Origin: Sycobia sp. Sy_11
Lineage: Eukaryota > Arthropoda > Insecta > Hymenoptera > Epichrysomallidae
Assembly (NCBI GenBank): GCA_018907035.1
Contig: JACCIC010000037.1
Coordinates: 620,001-684,000, forward strand
Length of the DNA stretch: 64,000 nucleotides
Direction of reading: 5' to 3'
The notes under the pieces were generated by a model. The model was not told where the DNA came from. It was given only the letters and a program-made list of their open reading frames with translations, and made no database searches. The position numbers were made by a program, and so were the translations under genes. Below are positions 26,101 through 38,895 of the stretch, piece by piece (position 1 is the first letter of the stretch; each line of letters starts with the position of its first letter).

Positions 26101-26303
26101 ATAACGCGGGCGCCGACATTTCGTTCGCAGACGTACCGCGTTATCGGAGATATGGAGGGGAGACTTGTCATAAACGTCAAAATCATAATGAAACCGCACA
26201 CGCGCGCACGCGTACTTTGGACCCGCTCCTCCGAGCGAAGGGCTCGTCTTATATACGAGGGACCAAGGAGGAAGGGCGTGGAGATATACGAAAAATCAAG
26301 CAG

Positions 26304-26306
<3 letters not shown>
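23110..26306. other. Mostly AT-rich unassigned sequence
   Basis: No gene or element recognised. 23,900-24,700 and 25,380-26,000 are AT-rich; a G11 run lies near 24,887-24,898. Open frames at 23,275-23,677 on both strands show no family features. Confidence 0.5.

Positions 26307-26354
<48 letters not shown>
26307..26354 (+). repeat. (TA)n microsatellite
   Basis: Pure TA array of about 48 bp. Confidence 0.97.
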
Positions 26355-26355
<1 letters not shown>

Positions 26356-26411
26356 TACTTGTGGTGAGAATGAAGGAGGGCGCGCGAGTGCGCGCACAGA
26401 TCTAATCAAAC

Positions 26412-26429
26412 CGAGAGAAAGTAAGAGAG

Positions 26430-26483
<54 letters not shown>
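26412..26483 (+). repeat. (GA)n microsatellite
   Basis: GA array of about 70 bp with early interruptions, about 58 bp after a (TA)n array. Confidence 0.97.
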
Positions 26484-27408
26484 TAGGATAGAGCGTCTGC
26501 CCCTTGCTTTATCAACACGCCAACACGCGCGCGTCGCACGGTATATTTGCAGACATAAATTTATATATACTCCGATGTGACAAAGATCCGATATATTGTG
26601 TGTATATATATATATTATATATACATACACGAATCGCAAAGGAGACAGTTAACGTAATGGGCGATCTCATTGCCATGGCGACAGCGAAACTTCGGCGGTT
26701 CTTAGGGTTCATCCGCGAACAACCTCGGGGAGGGGTGCGCGCAAAGATGTAGGAAGGATTGCGCGACGGTCGCGCGCAACTATGGGCCGTACAACTACGT
26801 GGTAGCTATAATGCGCATCGTCGCTCATTGTCGTTTGCCGCAGTCGACCAATAGCGTTTGGATCTAAGTTCGCCAGGTTGGAGGGCCCATGGAAAGATAA
26901 ATAGAGAGTGAGAGTGAGGGAAGGGGAGAAAGAAGAGCGAGAGGGGGTGAGGGGAGAACGAACGGGAACATCTTACTGTACGCCCGGCGCTTCTGGTGTT
27001 ATACCAGCCAGGGCTGTCTTTCGGCCCTTCGCTCTGCGCAGCTATTGGATGGAATTTCCATATTTTTCTGACGGTATGAGAAGCGAAATATATAAGATGC
27101 GCGGCCTATCGTCTATTTCGTCGTTTCACTTTCACACAAAAAAAAATTAATAATATAACATAATTCACGGTCTCGTCTCTCTTGGCTCGGGTTCACGTTC
27201 ACCCCCCCTTCCCTCCCGCCCAGCGTTTCGAGCCCACTCCGTGACGATAACCGCGCATACTTCGTGATCTCCTTTCCGCTCTCTTTTCTCCCCTTTCACC
27301 CTCCATCTCCTTCTCGTCTCCCTTCGCAACCGCACGGCGCGGGCTGGGCTGCTGCTGCTGCTCTCCCTCGACGTCGCGCATCCCCGATGCAGTCGACGCA
27401 TCCTATTA

Positions 27409-27409
<1 letters not shown>
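26484..27409. other. GC-rich unassigned sequence
   Basis: Contains alternating GCGCGC segments and purine-rich stretches near 26,900-26,960. A GCTGCTGCTGCTGCT run lies at about 27,349-27,362. No gene recognised. Confidence 0.5.

Positions 27410-27453
<44 letters not shown>
27410..27453 (+). repeat. (TA)n microsatellite between inverted CTG/CAG runs
   Basis: Pure TA array of about 43 bp. A CTG run lies about 50 bp upstream and a CAG run (about 27,507-27,525) lies about 55 bp downstream, so the flanks can pair. Confidence 0.95.
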
Positions 27454-27454
<1 letters not shown>

Positions 27455-27726
27455 GCTGAAAGAGATAAGAGGAGCGGCGGGGCGGGACGACGCGACGCGC
27501 GCTGAAGCAGCAGCAGAAGCAGCAGTAGCGCGGCATCGGCGGCAGACTGCCGAGCGAGCAGTTCGTCGACGACGATTGCGAAGAATAAGGGACGGATCTA
27601 ATCCTCGAAGATAGATTTCTCTTCTCCTTTTTTTTCGGCCGGGCGTATAGGAAGGCGGTTGTGTCCTGCCTTTTCCTCGCTCAATCTTTCGTCGTATCTT
27701 TTCCTGGCTCGGTGAAGACTACAACA

Positions 27727-27728
<2 letters not shown>

Positions 27729-27777
<49 letters not shown>
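27729..27777 (+). repeat. (TA)n microsatellite
   Basis: Pure TA array of about 48 bp. Confidence 0.97.
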
Positions 27778-27783
<6 letters not shown>

Positions 27784-27881
27784 CAATCTTCGTCACAGAT
27801 TGAATTTGCCGGAAGACGACAGCGGGGCGGTTTGAAAGAATTATCCGGCAAAGGCTCACTGGCCCCCAATGAAGTAGACTG

Positions 27882-27902
27882 AGAAAGAGATAGAGAGGGA
27901 GG

Positions 27903-27940
<38 letters not shown>
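27882..27940 (+). repeat. (GA)n microsatellite
   Basis: GAGAGGGAGGGAG lead-in followed by about 35 bp of pure GA. Confidence 0.95.
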
Positions 27941-27941
<1 letters not shown>

Positions 27942-29154
27942 AGAACCTTGTTTTTTTCTGGTTTTCCGTTTTATCGATTATAAGCGCTTCTCTTCTTTAT
28001 ACTTTCATTCGAAACAGACAGTGCACAGTCACATTCAAAATCTTACGGATGTTTATCTATTATAATTCTATTAAAATTATTTTATTAGAAATATTAGATG
28101 TTATTTTTACAACTATGTTTGATTTATTCTCTTGGTTAACGCATTATACAAGCAAATGATTCACTAAATGTTACGGGGCTGGATCAAAATATGTGAATTT
28201 CAATCTTGACTTTCGCTTTAAGATAATTGGAAATTATCTAAGAATTCAAGACACACTAGGATTTGGAAAATATGTAAAATAATACTTTATCCGTTACAAA
28301 ATAATATGTAGTATATCCCTATGACACGATGAGTCCATTCTCTCTTCTAAGGTCATGACAAAATCAATGCTACTTTTTTTTTATTTGACGCCCGGGAGAT
28401 ACCGCAAAAGTAATGTTTAACGAAAAAATACCAGGTAGTTTTTGGATTTCATGGGAGACGTTTTTTGAGAAACTTTTCTTTGATCGTAGAACGCACTTTA
28501 ATGTCAGCTTTAAAAAAAAATAACGAATAAAAAATTAGAGTTTTTATAGTCATAGCAGACATACTAATTTCACGCGTGTGCAATATACCATCTTTGTGTA
28601 CATTAGGTAGGCATAAAAATTTTTCCTCTTTCATGATTCTGTATCGATATCAAATAGAGGCTCCTATTGAAGAATCGACTATTTTAAAAAAATAAGTTTT
28701 TAAATTATTTTCGAGCCAAACTCGATGTTACCTGTTATTTGCTTTGACAAAATCCCACAATTTTGGTACGAACTATTATCTAGACTAATTCTCTGCTGCG
28801 AAATTCGCCAGGTGTATCTTTTTTTCTTTATTACTTCGAATATTCATTCCTTTAGATTAAATGTTCATTTCAATATTACCATTGATCATACAAAATTTAT
28901 CAAATAAAAGCATTTTGAAATTAGAAATTAGTGTATATATATACTGTCAAACAATATACTAACATCGCGATCTTAATACGTAATGCATATACAGCATTAA
29001 AAGAACGAGCGAAGGGTCCGTGACTCCTGCGAGTTCAAGGCAGCTAAAGAAAACTTCGAGGCTTAAATACGTGGTCGTCGCCCCGAAGATTGAAAGCGAG
29101 TGTGGGGAGGGAAAGATGTAGCGACTAGAGGGTGTATTAGTGCCCTCTCATGAG

Positions 29155-29157
<3 letters not shown>
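27941..29157. other. AT-rich unassigned sequence
   Basis: No gene, RNA or element recognised. Short frames on both strands have no family features. Confidence 0.5.

Positions 29158-29194
<37 letters not shown>
29158..29194 (+). repeat. (TA)n microsatellite
   Basis: Pure TA array of about 37 bp. Confidence 0.97.
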
Positions 29195-29197
<3 letters not shown>

Positions 29198-30870
29198 CGC
29201 ATTGTGGGTGAGGCCGAACTAACTGTAAAAGAGTAGTGGTGGGTGGGACGGGTAGGGAGGAGGGGTAACACTACCACTTTTTCACCCGGAGCACCCTCAC
29301 CTTTATCACTCGTTTCGCGAGGGTCATCGTTTTCCCTCTCTATCTTTGTCTCTCGCGTCGATGAACTTCTCATTCGTTTTTTTCCTAGTTTCTTACGTGC
29401 TCTCTCTCTCTCACACAGACAGGACGCAGACAGTCACGAGGAGAAAATTGCACGTACTCATATTGAATTTATATATTTGGATTTTTTTATTCGTTTTTCC
29501 CATGCTTCGTTCTTTTTGCTCTTCAAAGACTCCCGGTAAACTTTCTACTTTATACATTCAGCTCATTTCTAATATGAAAATACCGTTGCCTTATAATGTT
29601 TAATTAATTAAACGTTACTAATTGCTTGCGCGTACGTTCACTTTTTTCCTACGCTATTGAATCGTCCAATCAGAGAATACGTGTATAGCTCCACTATATA
29701 TATTAGGTGAAATTGCTTCCAGTCTTATTCCGAGAGACTGAGATAAATGAATTACCAGAAAAATGTTATTATGAAAGACGTTGAAGTCTCAAAAATTTAT
29801 TCCTGTCCTCCCCTCGAATCTGCGTGTCAGCGTGTCGAATCCAAAACACTCTCTCTTCAACAAAAAAAAAACACATGAATACTATCGTTTTCTTCAGTTT
29901 CGAAATAAAAAAAATAATAATAAATAAATAAATAAACAAACGCCGACGTCGCCGCTCAATAGACGATTGTAAAACAATTGGTTTAAAAATATATACTTGC
30001 AAATGAAACACACCTTTTATTGACGGTATGTACATTCGTACAGACATAAGCTAAGGCCGACTATCAATTCTGGCTCTTAAGGCCGACGATTTATAGTTCG
30101 TCTAATCTAATCCAATCTATCGCAATAGAAACATTCATTTAAAATCGATCGCTTCTTGAACCAAACGGTATTTTCTGCGCTCTTTCTGAAATATTTTCAA
30201 GTTATTACGGAATTATATATTTTCTAACATTTTTAGCATTATTTATTATAATATTCATTATAAGATTCTCATTGCAATACAGAGTTATGAAAGGCACACC
30301 GCACACACATTACTACTCTTATAATTACAATGTAGTAGAGGATATTCGAAAATCCATCGACAAAGCGAAACGATTTCTCCTCTCGTCGCTCTACAGACAT
30401 TTAGAATGCTTTGGATCCGGCAAATAATGGCATCTCTTTTTTGCTGGTAAATTAAATATTTAGGTTTTTCCAATCGGCATCTGGACGAGTGAAGTCTATT
30501 CCGATATATATGGACATTTTTGTCATCATCGACGTACTTGCAATCACCCATCCGATTGGTCGCGAAGAAATCTACGATTCAGCCAATCTTCTTTTCGTTA
30601 CTTCTTAATGGCGCGTCGATCATTTTCCAGTCGTCCACAACTATCATTATTATGCAAATGATTTAATGCGCACACATTGTTAGCTTCGTCAATTCGGACT
30701 ATTTCGAACGGTCTTCGAACTATTGCCAATAAATTTCAAGATCTATATGGATCGACAGTCGGAACTTTCATTGCCCGGCATTAATAATGACCAACTATAG
30801 CGTACCTGTCGGTTACGGAGCTGAAAGCCATTCCTTTTAAAGAGCCGATTAAAATATTAAAGGTTATCGT
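29195..30870. other. Unassigned sequence
   Basis: One minus-strand frame at 30,285-30,551 starts with ATG and encodes 88 residues (MGDCKYVDDDKNVHIYRNRL and onward). It is not low-complexity but matches nothing I know, and its length is within chance for the window. 30,600-30,900 looks compositionally ordered and carries TAAT and GATA motifs, so it may be an enhancer. Confidence 0.4.
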
Positions 30871-30904
30871 TGATAAGACCTGCTCCGAGCAGTCTACCTT
30901 ATCA
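30871..30904. promoter_or_regulatory. Nested palindrome with inverted GATA sites
   Basis: TGATAAG (30,871-30,877) is mirrored by CTTATCA (30,898-30,904). Between them CTGCTC (30,880-30,885) is mirrored by GAGCAG (30,887-30,892) around a single C. TGATAAG is the consensus for GATA-family factors (WGATAR). A further TTATCGTTGATAAG context lies just upstream. The arrangement suggests a dimeric or paired binding site; function is inferred. Confidence 0.45.
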
Positions 30905-32558
30905 CCGCGCGTAAAAGTTAACGTGCCTCTAAAATAGTACCAGTTTTATTAATAGCAATACTAATCTATATTATAAAACGAATAAAAAAAGACGATTCTA
31001 TCGTCTAAATTGTATTACAAATAATTTCAGATGTCGTATCCGTTTGCATGCGACTCACAACTAGACTAGCAATCTCCTAGGCACAAGTACGGACATCTGT
31101 CTCAATTACGATAATAATTTTTGACTTGTATAATGGTAATTATAATGTATTATTGGCATTTGAAAAAAAAAAAATATTTCATTTATAAAAATTCTCGATA
31201 ATAATTTTTTTCGTATTATGTACTAATTGCTTTGGTGATTACATTAAATCCATAATAATGTTACTGTAGTTATTACAGACATTATAGTTATTAATATGTT
31301 TTAAGGCCGTTCAAATAATTCATAATAAACTAGAATTTCTTTTGATATACTATTCTGAATTGAGATGACTAAAAACTGACTGCAGATTGCAAAAAATAAG
31401 TATGCGTATACAATGTATTATAAATAGGACCTTGTACGTATTTACATAAGAATAAATAGAAAGAAGGTCTATGAGTACGTAAAAGAAGATATCAATTTTT
31501 TATTACAACTAATGTACTATATCAAGGTGGAAGTAATCGACTCTTCCGTGACTGAAAACTCCTTTTGTAAGCTTAGTTAGGAGAAATTACCAATTTAATA
31601 GTTATTTTTATAAGTTCACCAATTTCATTCATAACAAAAACGACCGCATGATAAATCAAAATAATTCCTTCCCTGCCGTGGATTGACACATATTTTATGT
31701 GGTATGTATATAAATATATATACATGCCGCTACCTTTTTCTTGTAAAAACTATTAATGGATTCGAGAATCCTCGGTTCACAAATAAATATCCAACTCTAT
31801 CCGCCCACTTCGAGCACGCGCGGTGTCGGTATAATTCACCAAAAATCCACCTCCGCCCTCTCCTGTGGGAGCGTGCGACGAGGTTGATCCTCTCTCCGAG
31901 GACCCACCCCGCGAAGAATCGGCGGCATATGGCGCGGGTTTCGTCGTTGGCTTTCGCGCACTGAATCAATGGCGCCGAATCCCAAGTATACGAGGGGGAG
32001 GGTGGGCAAGTTTACGTTTATATGTATATATAGGTGGTTTTTATTTCTTCGACGCCTCTTTCAAAATGCACACAAGAAGGAGAGAAGAGAAGGGAGCGAG
32101 ACTGAAAAGCCAAAGCAAAAAAACATTAAAAATCCTCCCTTCCTGGGTGTTTCTCCGTTCGCGCGCCCGCGCTGTTTAAACTTTATAGCCCCGTGCGCTT
32201 GTACGCGTGGAAGAGGGGCCGGTGTTGCGCGCCAACCTCATATATATTTTCGCTATCCGAGCAGGCTTGGGTGTTATCTCGTGCGCGTGCACGAGCGGCG
32301 TGATAGTGGGGGGGGGGCGGGGGTAGCATTTGGCAAAGGCCTATCTTTAGACCGTAGAGCCGTAATCTTGTGCTCGTTGGGTCGCGCGAATCCGTGTGCG
32401 TGAAACTTCTTTGTTTAAATCTGTCTCGGCTGTCGCGACTCCCCCCACGCCCAAGCCTCGTTCTCTATGGTGTATAATAGTATATCTACCGTCCGACTAT
32501 ACATTTTGATTTTTATTTCGCTGCTCACAATCCGAATGCTTTGTCGCGAGATTGGATC

Positions 32559-32560
<2 letters not shown>
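30905..32560. other. Unassigned sequence, AT-rich then GC-rich
   Basis: 30,960-31,680 is AT-rich; 31,800-32,420 is CpG-rich with a G-rich run near 32,309-32,321. Overlapping open frames around 31,865-32,403 are composition-driven. No gene recognised. Confidence 0.5.

Positions 32561-32614
<54 letters not shown>
32561..32614 (+). repeat. (TA)n microsatellite
   Basis: Pure TA array of about 54 bp. Confidence 0.97.
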
Positions 32615-32617
<3 letters not shown>

Positions 32618-32722
32618 GCACGTGAATAGACCGTGTCAACTTTGTATTGTTTCACTGTGTATGGGAATTAAATCTTAGAATATCTCCATTTCACTCTCCC
32701 TGGTCCGCTTTCTCTTGCTCTT

Positions 32723-32723
<1 letters not shown>

Positions 32724-32768
<45 letters not shown>
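32724..32768 (+). repeat. (CT)n microsatellite
   Basis: Pure CT array of about 44 bp. Confidence 0.97.
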
Positions 32769-32771
<3 letters not shown>

Positions 32772-33288
32772 CTCTCTGGGAATATTGGCAAAATGTCTTC
32801 GAGCGAGAACGCGTAGCCTCGCGAGTTTCGAGGGATTTCACCGAATTTGCAGCAAGCATTCCACTGTAGAAGCATGCGATGAATAATAATATCAGGTGCT
32901 AAAACTCGTCCCTCCGAAAAATTATCTCATTGTCCAGTTCTTATACATATAACCCTTCTCGCATCCCCTCCCCCTGTCTCTATCTCTCCCAGGACGCGCT
33001 CGTTCAACTATTATTCCTGGCACTTCTCTCTCTGTCTCACACTTGCGCGAACTGCTTTTAAAAACAAAGCGAAAGAGAAAGAGGGACTGGGCGACCTTTT
33101 GTTATACGGCAAAGTGGAATCGTGCACGCGCGCGCCCGGCCAGTATTTGAGCAGCTTAGACTTACTGGTAATGTAGAATTTACATAACAAGAACGTAGCA
33201 GGATCTCCAGGTTAAGCTTCTCGGCCATAGAAAGATCACTCGTGATAATGCGCGGCAGCGTCGCTTCTCGCGCACGGAGTGTTCTTTC

Positions 33289-33291
<3 letters not shown>

Positions 33292-33338
<47 letters not shown>
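33292..33338 (+). repeat. (TA)n microsatellite
   Basis: Pure TA array of about 47 bp. No further (TA)n array occurs for the next 11 kb. Confidence 0.97.
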
Positions 33339-33340
<2 letters not shown>

Positions 33341-33599
33341 TCTTTGCCCGTTTCTCTCTCTTTGAAGCTGATTCTCGTCGCGGGAGTCATTTTAAGATTT
33401 GAATTAAGATGTGCAATTGCTTTAAATTAAAAAAGTTCCCGTACTTCGCTCGCGAGTTCGCTGCAAAAATTACACGGAATTTCGGACGACGCGAAGGTTG
33501 ACGAATATATTTATTTAAATTTTCTTCCTAGTCCTCTCCTTCTTCTTTTATTTATCGCGTGCGCTTCGGGCGAAGACGGGGGAAGAACCTCGTGATAAT

Positions 33600-34350
33600 G
33601 CAGCGCTCGCATATATATATATACGCACTATATACTCCCTCGGAAAAGTGCCGTCGCCGCGGCCCACGGCATACTGCGGACGCGTCGTTATCGAGAAGTT
33701 TACGAGATTTGGGCGATGCCCAAAGGAGACGGAATTGATTTGGCACGGAGCGCATTAAAATTCCGATAAATCGCGCTCGTGGAGGCAAATAAGACGTTCA
33801 CCCCTCCCTTTCCTTCGTTTCTTTCGACATCTTCGGGACCTCGGGGCGTAGAGGAAAGTTAGCCACCCGAGCCTGTCCTCCCCCTTTCTTCGTCCCCGTC
33901 TTCTTCTGCTTCTTCATCCTCTTTTTCTACTCGTTCCAGCCGCGACGGCGACTCTCGAGAGTTGCGGCGGCCGCGCAAAGTGCGAAGAGGGGCTGCAGAT
34001 AGGAGGGCGGCGAGTGGGGGGGGGGAGTTCCTCATCCCGCCGCGTCGGGCCGCGCCGCCGCCGCTGTCATCCTTGCGGATTACGGGGTAAGCTTCGGGTA
34101 TAGCCTCGGACGAAGTGGATGTGGGGCGGGGGGAGGTGGGGGGGAGGTGGGTAGGGATGGGAAATGGCTAGAAAGTGCCGGCTAAGCCGTTTTGTCCCTC
34201 CGCGTCGTGTTGACGCTGGTAACAAACACGCATAAGCAGAGTCGCGTGCGCAAGTGCGCGTAGTGAGCGGCGTAGGCGGTGGTTGGGTGGTGGCGTGGGG
34301 GGGGGGGGGTAAAACCAACTTCCCCGCGCTGGTGCTTGGACGCTGCAAAT
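33600..34350. other. GC-rich CpG-dense block
   Basis: Dense CpG, C/T-rich stretch at 33,790-33,940, GCCGCCGCC runs near 34,050, then G-rich tracts to 34,309. No gene recognised. The density and the quadruplex candidate make this one of the better promoter candidates in the window, without direct proof. Confidence 0.4.
34123..34161 (+). other. G-quadruplex candidate
   Basis: Six G-tracts of three or more (34,123-126, 128-133, 138-144, 149-151, 154-156 and 159-161) are separated by 1-4 nt. This satisfies the G3+N1-7 rule several ways over. A G13 run follows at 34,297-34,309 on the same strand. Confidence 0.8.
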
Positions 34351-37300
34351 CCATTGGAATTTTCTTCTCGATCACACCGGCAAATGAGAGGAGCAGTGTG
34401 CGTTGCTGTATTCGATATTGGAACATAGGCGTTTTTTTGTATTCGCGATGCGTGAGAGACGTTCGGCTCGCGTTAACCAATGCAATGCTCTATATACTTG
34501 CAGATACCGATTGCTTTTTTTCAATGTGTAAACAGTTAGCACGTTGAGGATACGAATTACTCCTTTTGTATTTGCGATCTGTTACTAGGTATACGTAGTA
34601 AACGCCATTACAGTTAAACGGGAGTCGATTGAAATTATTACGCGAGTCTAGACGCGAGTGAGAATCAGAAAGTTCACGAGGATCGAACTGGATAGTAGAT
34701 ATAACAAGTACTAATTTACAACTTCGAATCTGTACTCGGTTGATCGATCCGCTTGGCTATAGTTGGAGTTGGACACTGCTTAAAGTACAGAAATGCAGAC
34801 CTGTTGCGAATGAGTCGCCGGTGACGCGGGTCATCCGCACGTATGCCTGTTCGCATACGTAACAAAATGCAGTATCCTATTGCTGTATATGTATATACGA
34901 ATCGATTTCAGCTATTTCTTGTCCCAATTACACAAAAAGATATTTTCAAATATTTACAAGGTCCAGATAAATGTAATAATACGTTATTAAATTATTATTA
35001 GTGATTATTATTCGTCAGAATAAATTTATATAGATATTATAAAGCTATATAAATAATTGTTATTGTCCTTTGTTTTTTGTCATTTATTATTGTCCGATTC
35101 GTATCAACAATTCTCATATATTATTCAATAATGCATTGATATTTCTATTATTCAAAAGCACACGACTCTATTATCGTTCATAATCTCTAACGATAAAACG
35201 GAATAAATACACCATGGATAAATTGAATTTGATTATATTGTTCTCGAGAGAAAAATGACTCGGTGTGTCTGTCTGCTCAAACCTAACCTAAAGTTTTTCG
35301 CTAGCTATAACGCATGCATACCCATTTACGGCACTTTATTTCTATCAATATAAAACGAACATTATCGTGATTAGCTATTTTGAGGTAGAGATATACGAAG
35401 AAGATTATGATTCGTTAAATATCAAAAGAGGAGGGACGTAAAAGTCTTATGGTGGAAATACCCACAGTTATTCGCTTAATGACGGTACTTTAGCCTACAG
35501 GTACAGGACGGTACAGGTTTCAGAAATCCCGATACGGTCATGCTTAAGCTGTATTAAGATCGAACAATCTTTACTCTTGAATATTTCAGACGAGGGGATA
35601 ATGTATGTTTATTTTTACAGCAGATTTGACTATTATTAAATTAAATCTATCATAAATAGTGTATAAGAAAGAATATTAATAGCTACGTTCGGAAGCATGG
35701 AACTGAACTTTTGAACTTTCTCTTTTTTTTTATTACGTCTCTTATAGGTCATAAGTTCACTGAAGTCTGTGAAATTTATTAACGTTACGAAAATAATAGC
35801 TACAATGAAATTAGAAATATAAATATACGATAGTAAAAAATTCTAAAATATATTATACTTGTTTAATAAAATATTAAAAAGAAGCTGTGTTAATTTATCA
35901 CACTACGAGTGTTCATATCTAACAGTTTTGAATTATCGATAAGGATATCTTTGCACAAACAACATGGTTGTTGCGAAAAATTTTCAATTCCATGCTTTAT
36001 CAAAGACTTTCTCGATGAAAGAACTTATTCTCCATCCTTCTTTCGCGTAAAATTCGTTTATTTCCGAATGCCCTAAATGTTCACCGCATAATTTACAAAG
36101 AAAGAGATACACTTGTACGTACACGTCTTTCGCGTGGTAACGTTACTTGGCGTTCGGAACCAAAAAAAAAAATCACACGTACACAGACAGCATTAAACAA
36201 CGCAACGTGCAACAAGAAGTTTACAATCGCCAAGGTAACGCTCTGCGAATCCAGTTCAAGACCCTCTCGCTTCGTTTCCACCTGAATTCTTCATCCGTTA
36301 ATTGCTCCAGTTCCCGTGGACCCCCCCCCCCTCTCATCCAGCTCGCCGGTCTATCCGGGAAAATCCGTCCCGCTTTAACGCGATAAAAGCGAAAGCAAGA
36401 GAGAAAGATAAACAAAAATAAGGAGGCGTTACACAAGAGTCTATCCAAAAAAATAGGAGGTAGGAGAAGAGCCCACGCGTATGCCTCCCCTATGTTCCTC
36501 TGCTATTGATTATACTGTGACACCCCCCTCTTCCATCTCTCGACTACGCACGGTATTAAGCGCCGTGAAATCGCTTTCGCGCACGCCCCGGGCGACGATC
36601 TCCCTGCGCCGTATGTCACGGGAGTCCCGCTGCCGCGGCGTCTAACTATTGGCCGCGCGACTCTTCTTCGCTCCCCCCCCCCGCCCCCTCTTTCTTACGA
36701 TTTCTCTCGCTCTCCCTCTCGCCCATCGAACCCCCGCGCTATCAACTTACATGGCGTACACAAAGGGACGAGATCTCTGCGTGTAGAAAAGAAGCGTTTT
36801 AACCCCCCGTCGATCGCGTGCGCGGACTGAAAACGTTATCTCCCCTCCCTGACACCATCGACCCGGCTCCGCCAGTCAGCGTCGACGTTCCCTGAATTAT
36901 CGCGCGTGAGTTTCGGGTGGTGAGAGAGAGACAGGGGGGAGAGGGGGAGCTAGCCTTCTTGAAAGAAATATCCGCGCTCCGTGCTTTTCCCGATAGTCCG
37001 TGCCTCGCGCACTCTCGGCCTCACTCGACCGCTTTCCCCGAGATGGCGTGCTTTCGCTCCATTCGGCACTTTCTTATGCATGCAACTTTTCATCTACCTT
37101 TGCTCTCTTTCACGGTTTTGGTGAAAAATTCCGCGCACAACCGAGCGATCATTTATAGATTCCAGTCCTTACGGTGTAATTACAAGTATGAATTTTAATC
37201 GAATATACATCAGACCTCTTTATTTTAAAATCGCGTGCTGTCTTAGCAGTTTTTTTGTTTCGTATTATACTGTCGAAAATTTATTAAATTTCATAACATA

Positions 37301-38168
37301 AGGAGCATAAGAACGAGCCAATCTTTGATAAAAAAAATAACATAATGCAGTTAGTTTGCCTTATTCTCAAAATTAAGCGGTGCGGTGATATAGGCATTGC
37401 TTCACTACTTAAATAAGTTACCGGTTACATATCTATATAGAAATTATATAATGAAAGCAAGATGAGAGGTTTTAATGTCTGAAGATTACGAAAGATTATA
37501 CCTTACATTTAGAAAAAAATCAATTATAAATCGAACATTATCTAACAGATATCTTCATTTATGAGTATCGAATTTCGAAAAATTCTTTAAGCCGCGAATA
37601 ATGCTACTCCCATATGCATTTCTTATTTATATAGAAAAAATATTGAAAATCTCCTTAAATAAAGCTACTAATAGAGATAAACGATTTGCTATTGATATGC
37701 CATGTACGCCGCGCTCAGGCCCTACTTTCCACACAAATGAATATTTATGCTAAATTGCATTTTCTCCCCTTCAATTTTCTCAATGGTAACGCTCATCCCA
37801 CCCCTATCATAAACGCTTCGCCGTAAACAAAGCACCCTGTTCCTCAGTATTCGTCGTGTATCCCTCGCATTGGCATTTTTGCCCCCCCCCCCTCGTTCCC
37901 CACGACATTTTTACCCTCCACTTCAAAATTTGCCCGGTGCAATCGATATCATATGCGTGCGTGCGCGCGGGCGCGCGACATCAGCAAAAAAGCAAAAACA
38001 AAAAAAAAGAAGCGACGCAGCGGCAGCGAGTAAAGGAGGGGAATATGTGTAAAGAGGGATTCGAGGGAAGACCAAACGCGAGGGGGTTGGTCGGAATCGA
38101 GCAGGGAGAGAGAGATAGAACGATAGATAGATGCGTAGATAGTTAGAGAGACGAAGTAAACGAGAGAG

Positions 38169-38170
<2 letters not shown>
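34351..38170. other. Unassigned sequence
   Basis: 34,800-36,150 and 37,200-37,790 are AT-rich; 36,480-37,100 is GC-rich with C-runs near 36,325 and 36,675. The 93-residue frame at 36,917-37,198 (+) has no recognisable domain. No gene is supported. Confidence 0.5.

Positions 38171-38200
<30 letters not shown>
38171..38200 (+). repeat. (GA)n microsatellite
   Basis: Pure GA array of about 30 bp; another of about 20 bp lies at 38,474-38,493. Confidence 0.97.
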
Positions 38201-38203
<3 letters not shown>

Positions 38204-38895
38204 TTGAGATGAGTTACTCTCTTCTCGAGAGTTAGGTGATTGAAAATGGTCCGCGGAAGCATGCTATCCGTCTCTCGTGGATGCAAGTGCAGCCGCGCGC
38301 ACGCATGCAGTCGATGAATTTAATTTTCCCGTTCTATCCCCCCTCTCTCCGTCATTAGTGTTCTGGTCTCGAGAGCACGCACATCCCCTCCCTCTTCCCT
38401 TGTTCGTTGTGCGAGATTAGGGCGAGGGCTGATAATTAAGAAATAGGAAATGAAGAGCGTTTGCACCCCGCTTGAGAGAGAGAGAGAGAGAGAGGCTTCG
38501 TCCCACCCTCCTCCATCAGTGCAGCTGTCGCTGGTCGAGAGAAAATATCGGGCGTAAATTTTTCTTTGTCCTGATGGATAAATTGTATTGGCATTGATAT
38601 CTCGAATCGACACGAATAAATGCGTGTGAGAATAATTGACCGTTATCCGCTACTGCGTTGCGTTGCGTCACAAGATTGAATAATGATAGATAAGAGAGAT
38701 AAGATCTAACAAGGAATTAACGACCGACACTTTATTTCATATATACGATCATGCCTTCGATAGCGCATTGAGCTCGAATCGAGAAACCAATTCTGTACGA
38801 ACAGTTTTAATTATATAAATTGACGTATACGTAATGAATCGCTATATAACTATATATCTTTATAATAATTATAAAACTGGTCATTAAATCGACAG

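Noticed and set aside
30285..30551. 88-residue ATG-started minus-strand ORF as a gene
   Set aside because: No domain, no splice or polyadenylation context, and such a length is expected by chance in 64 kb read in six frames.
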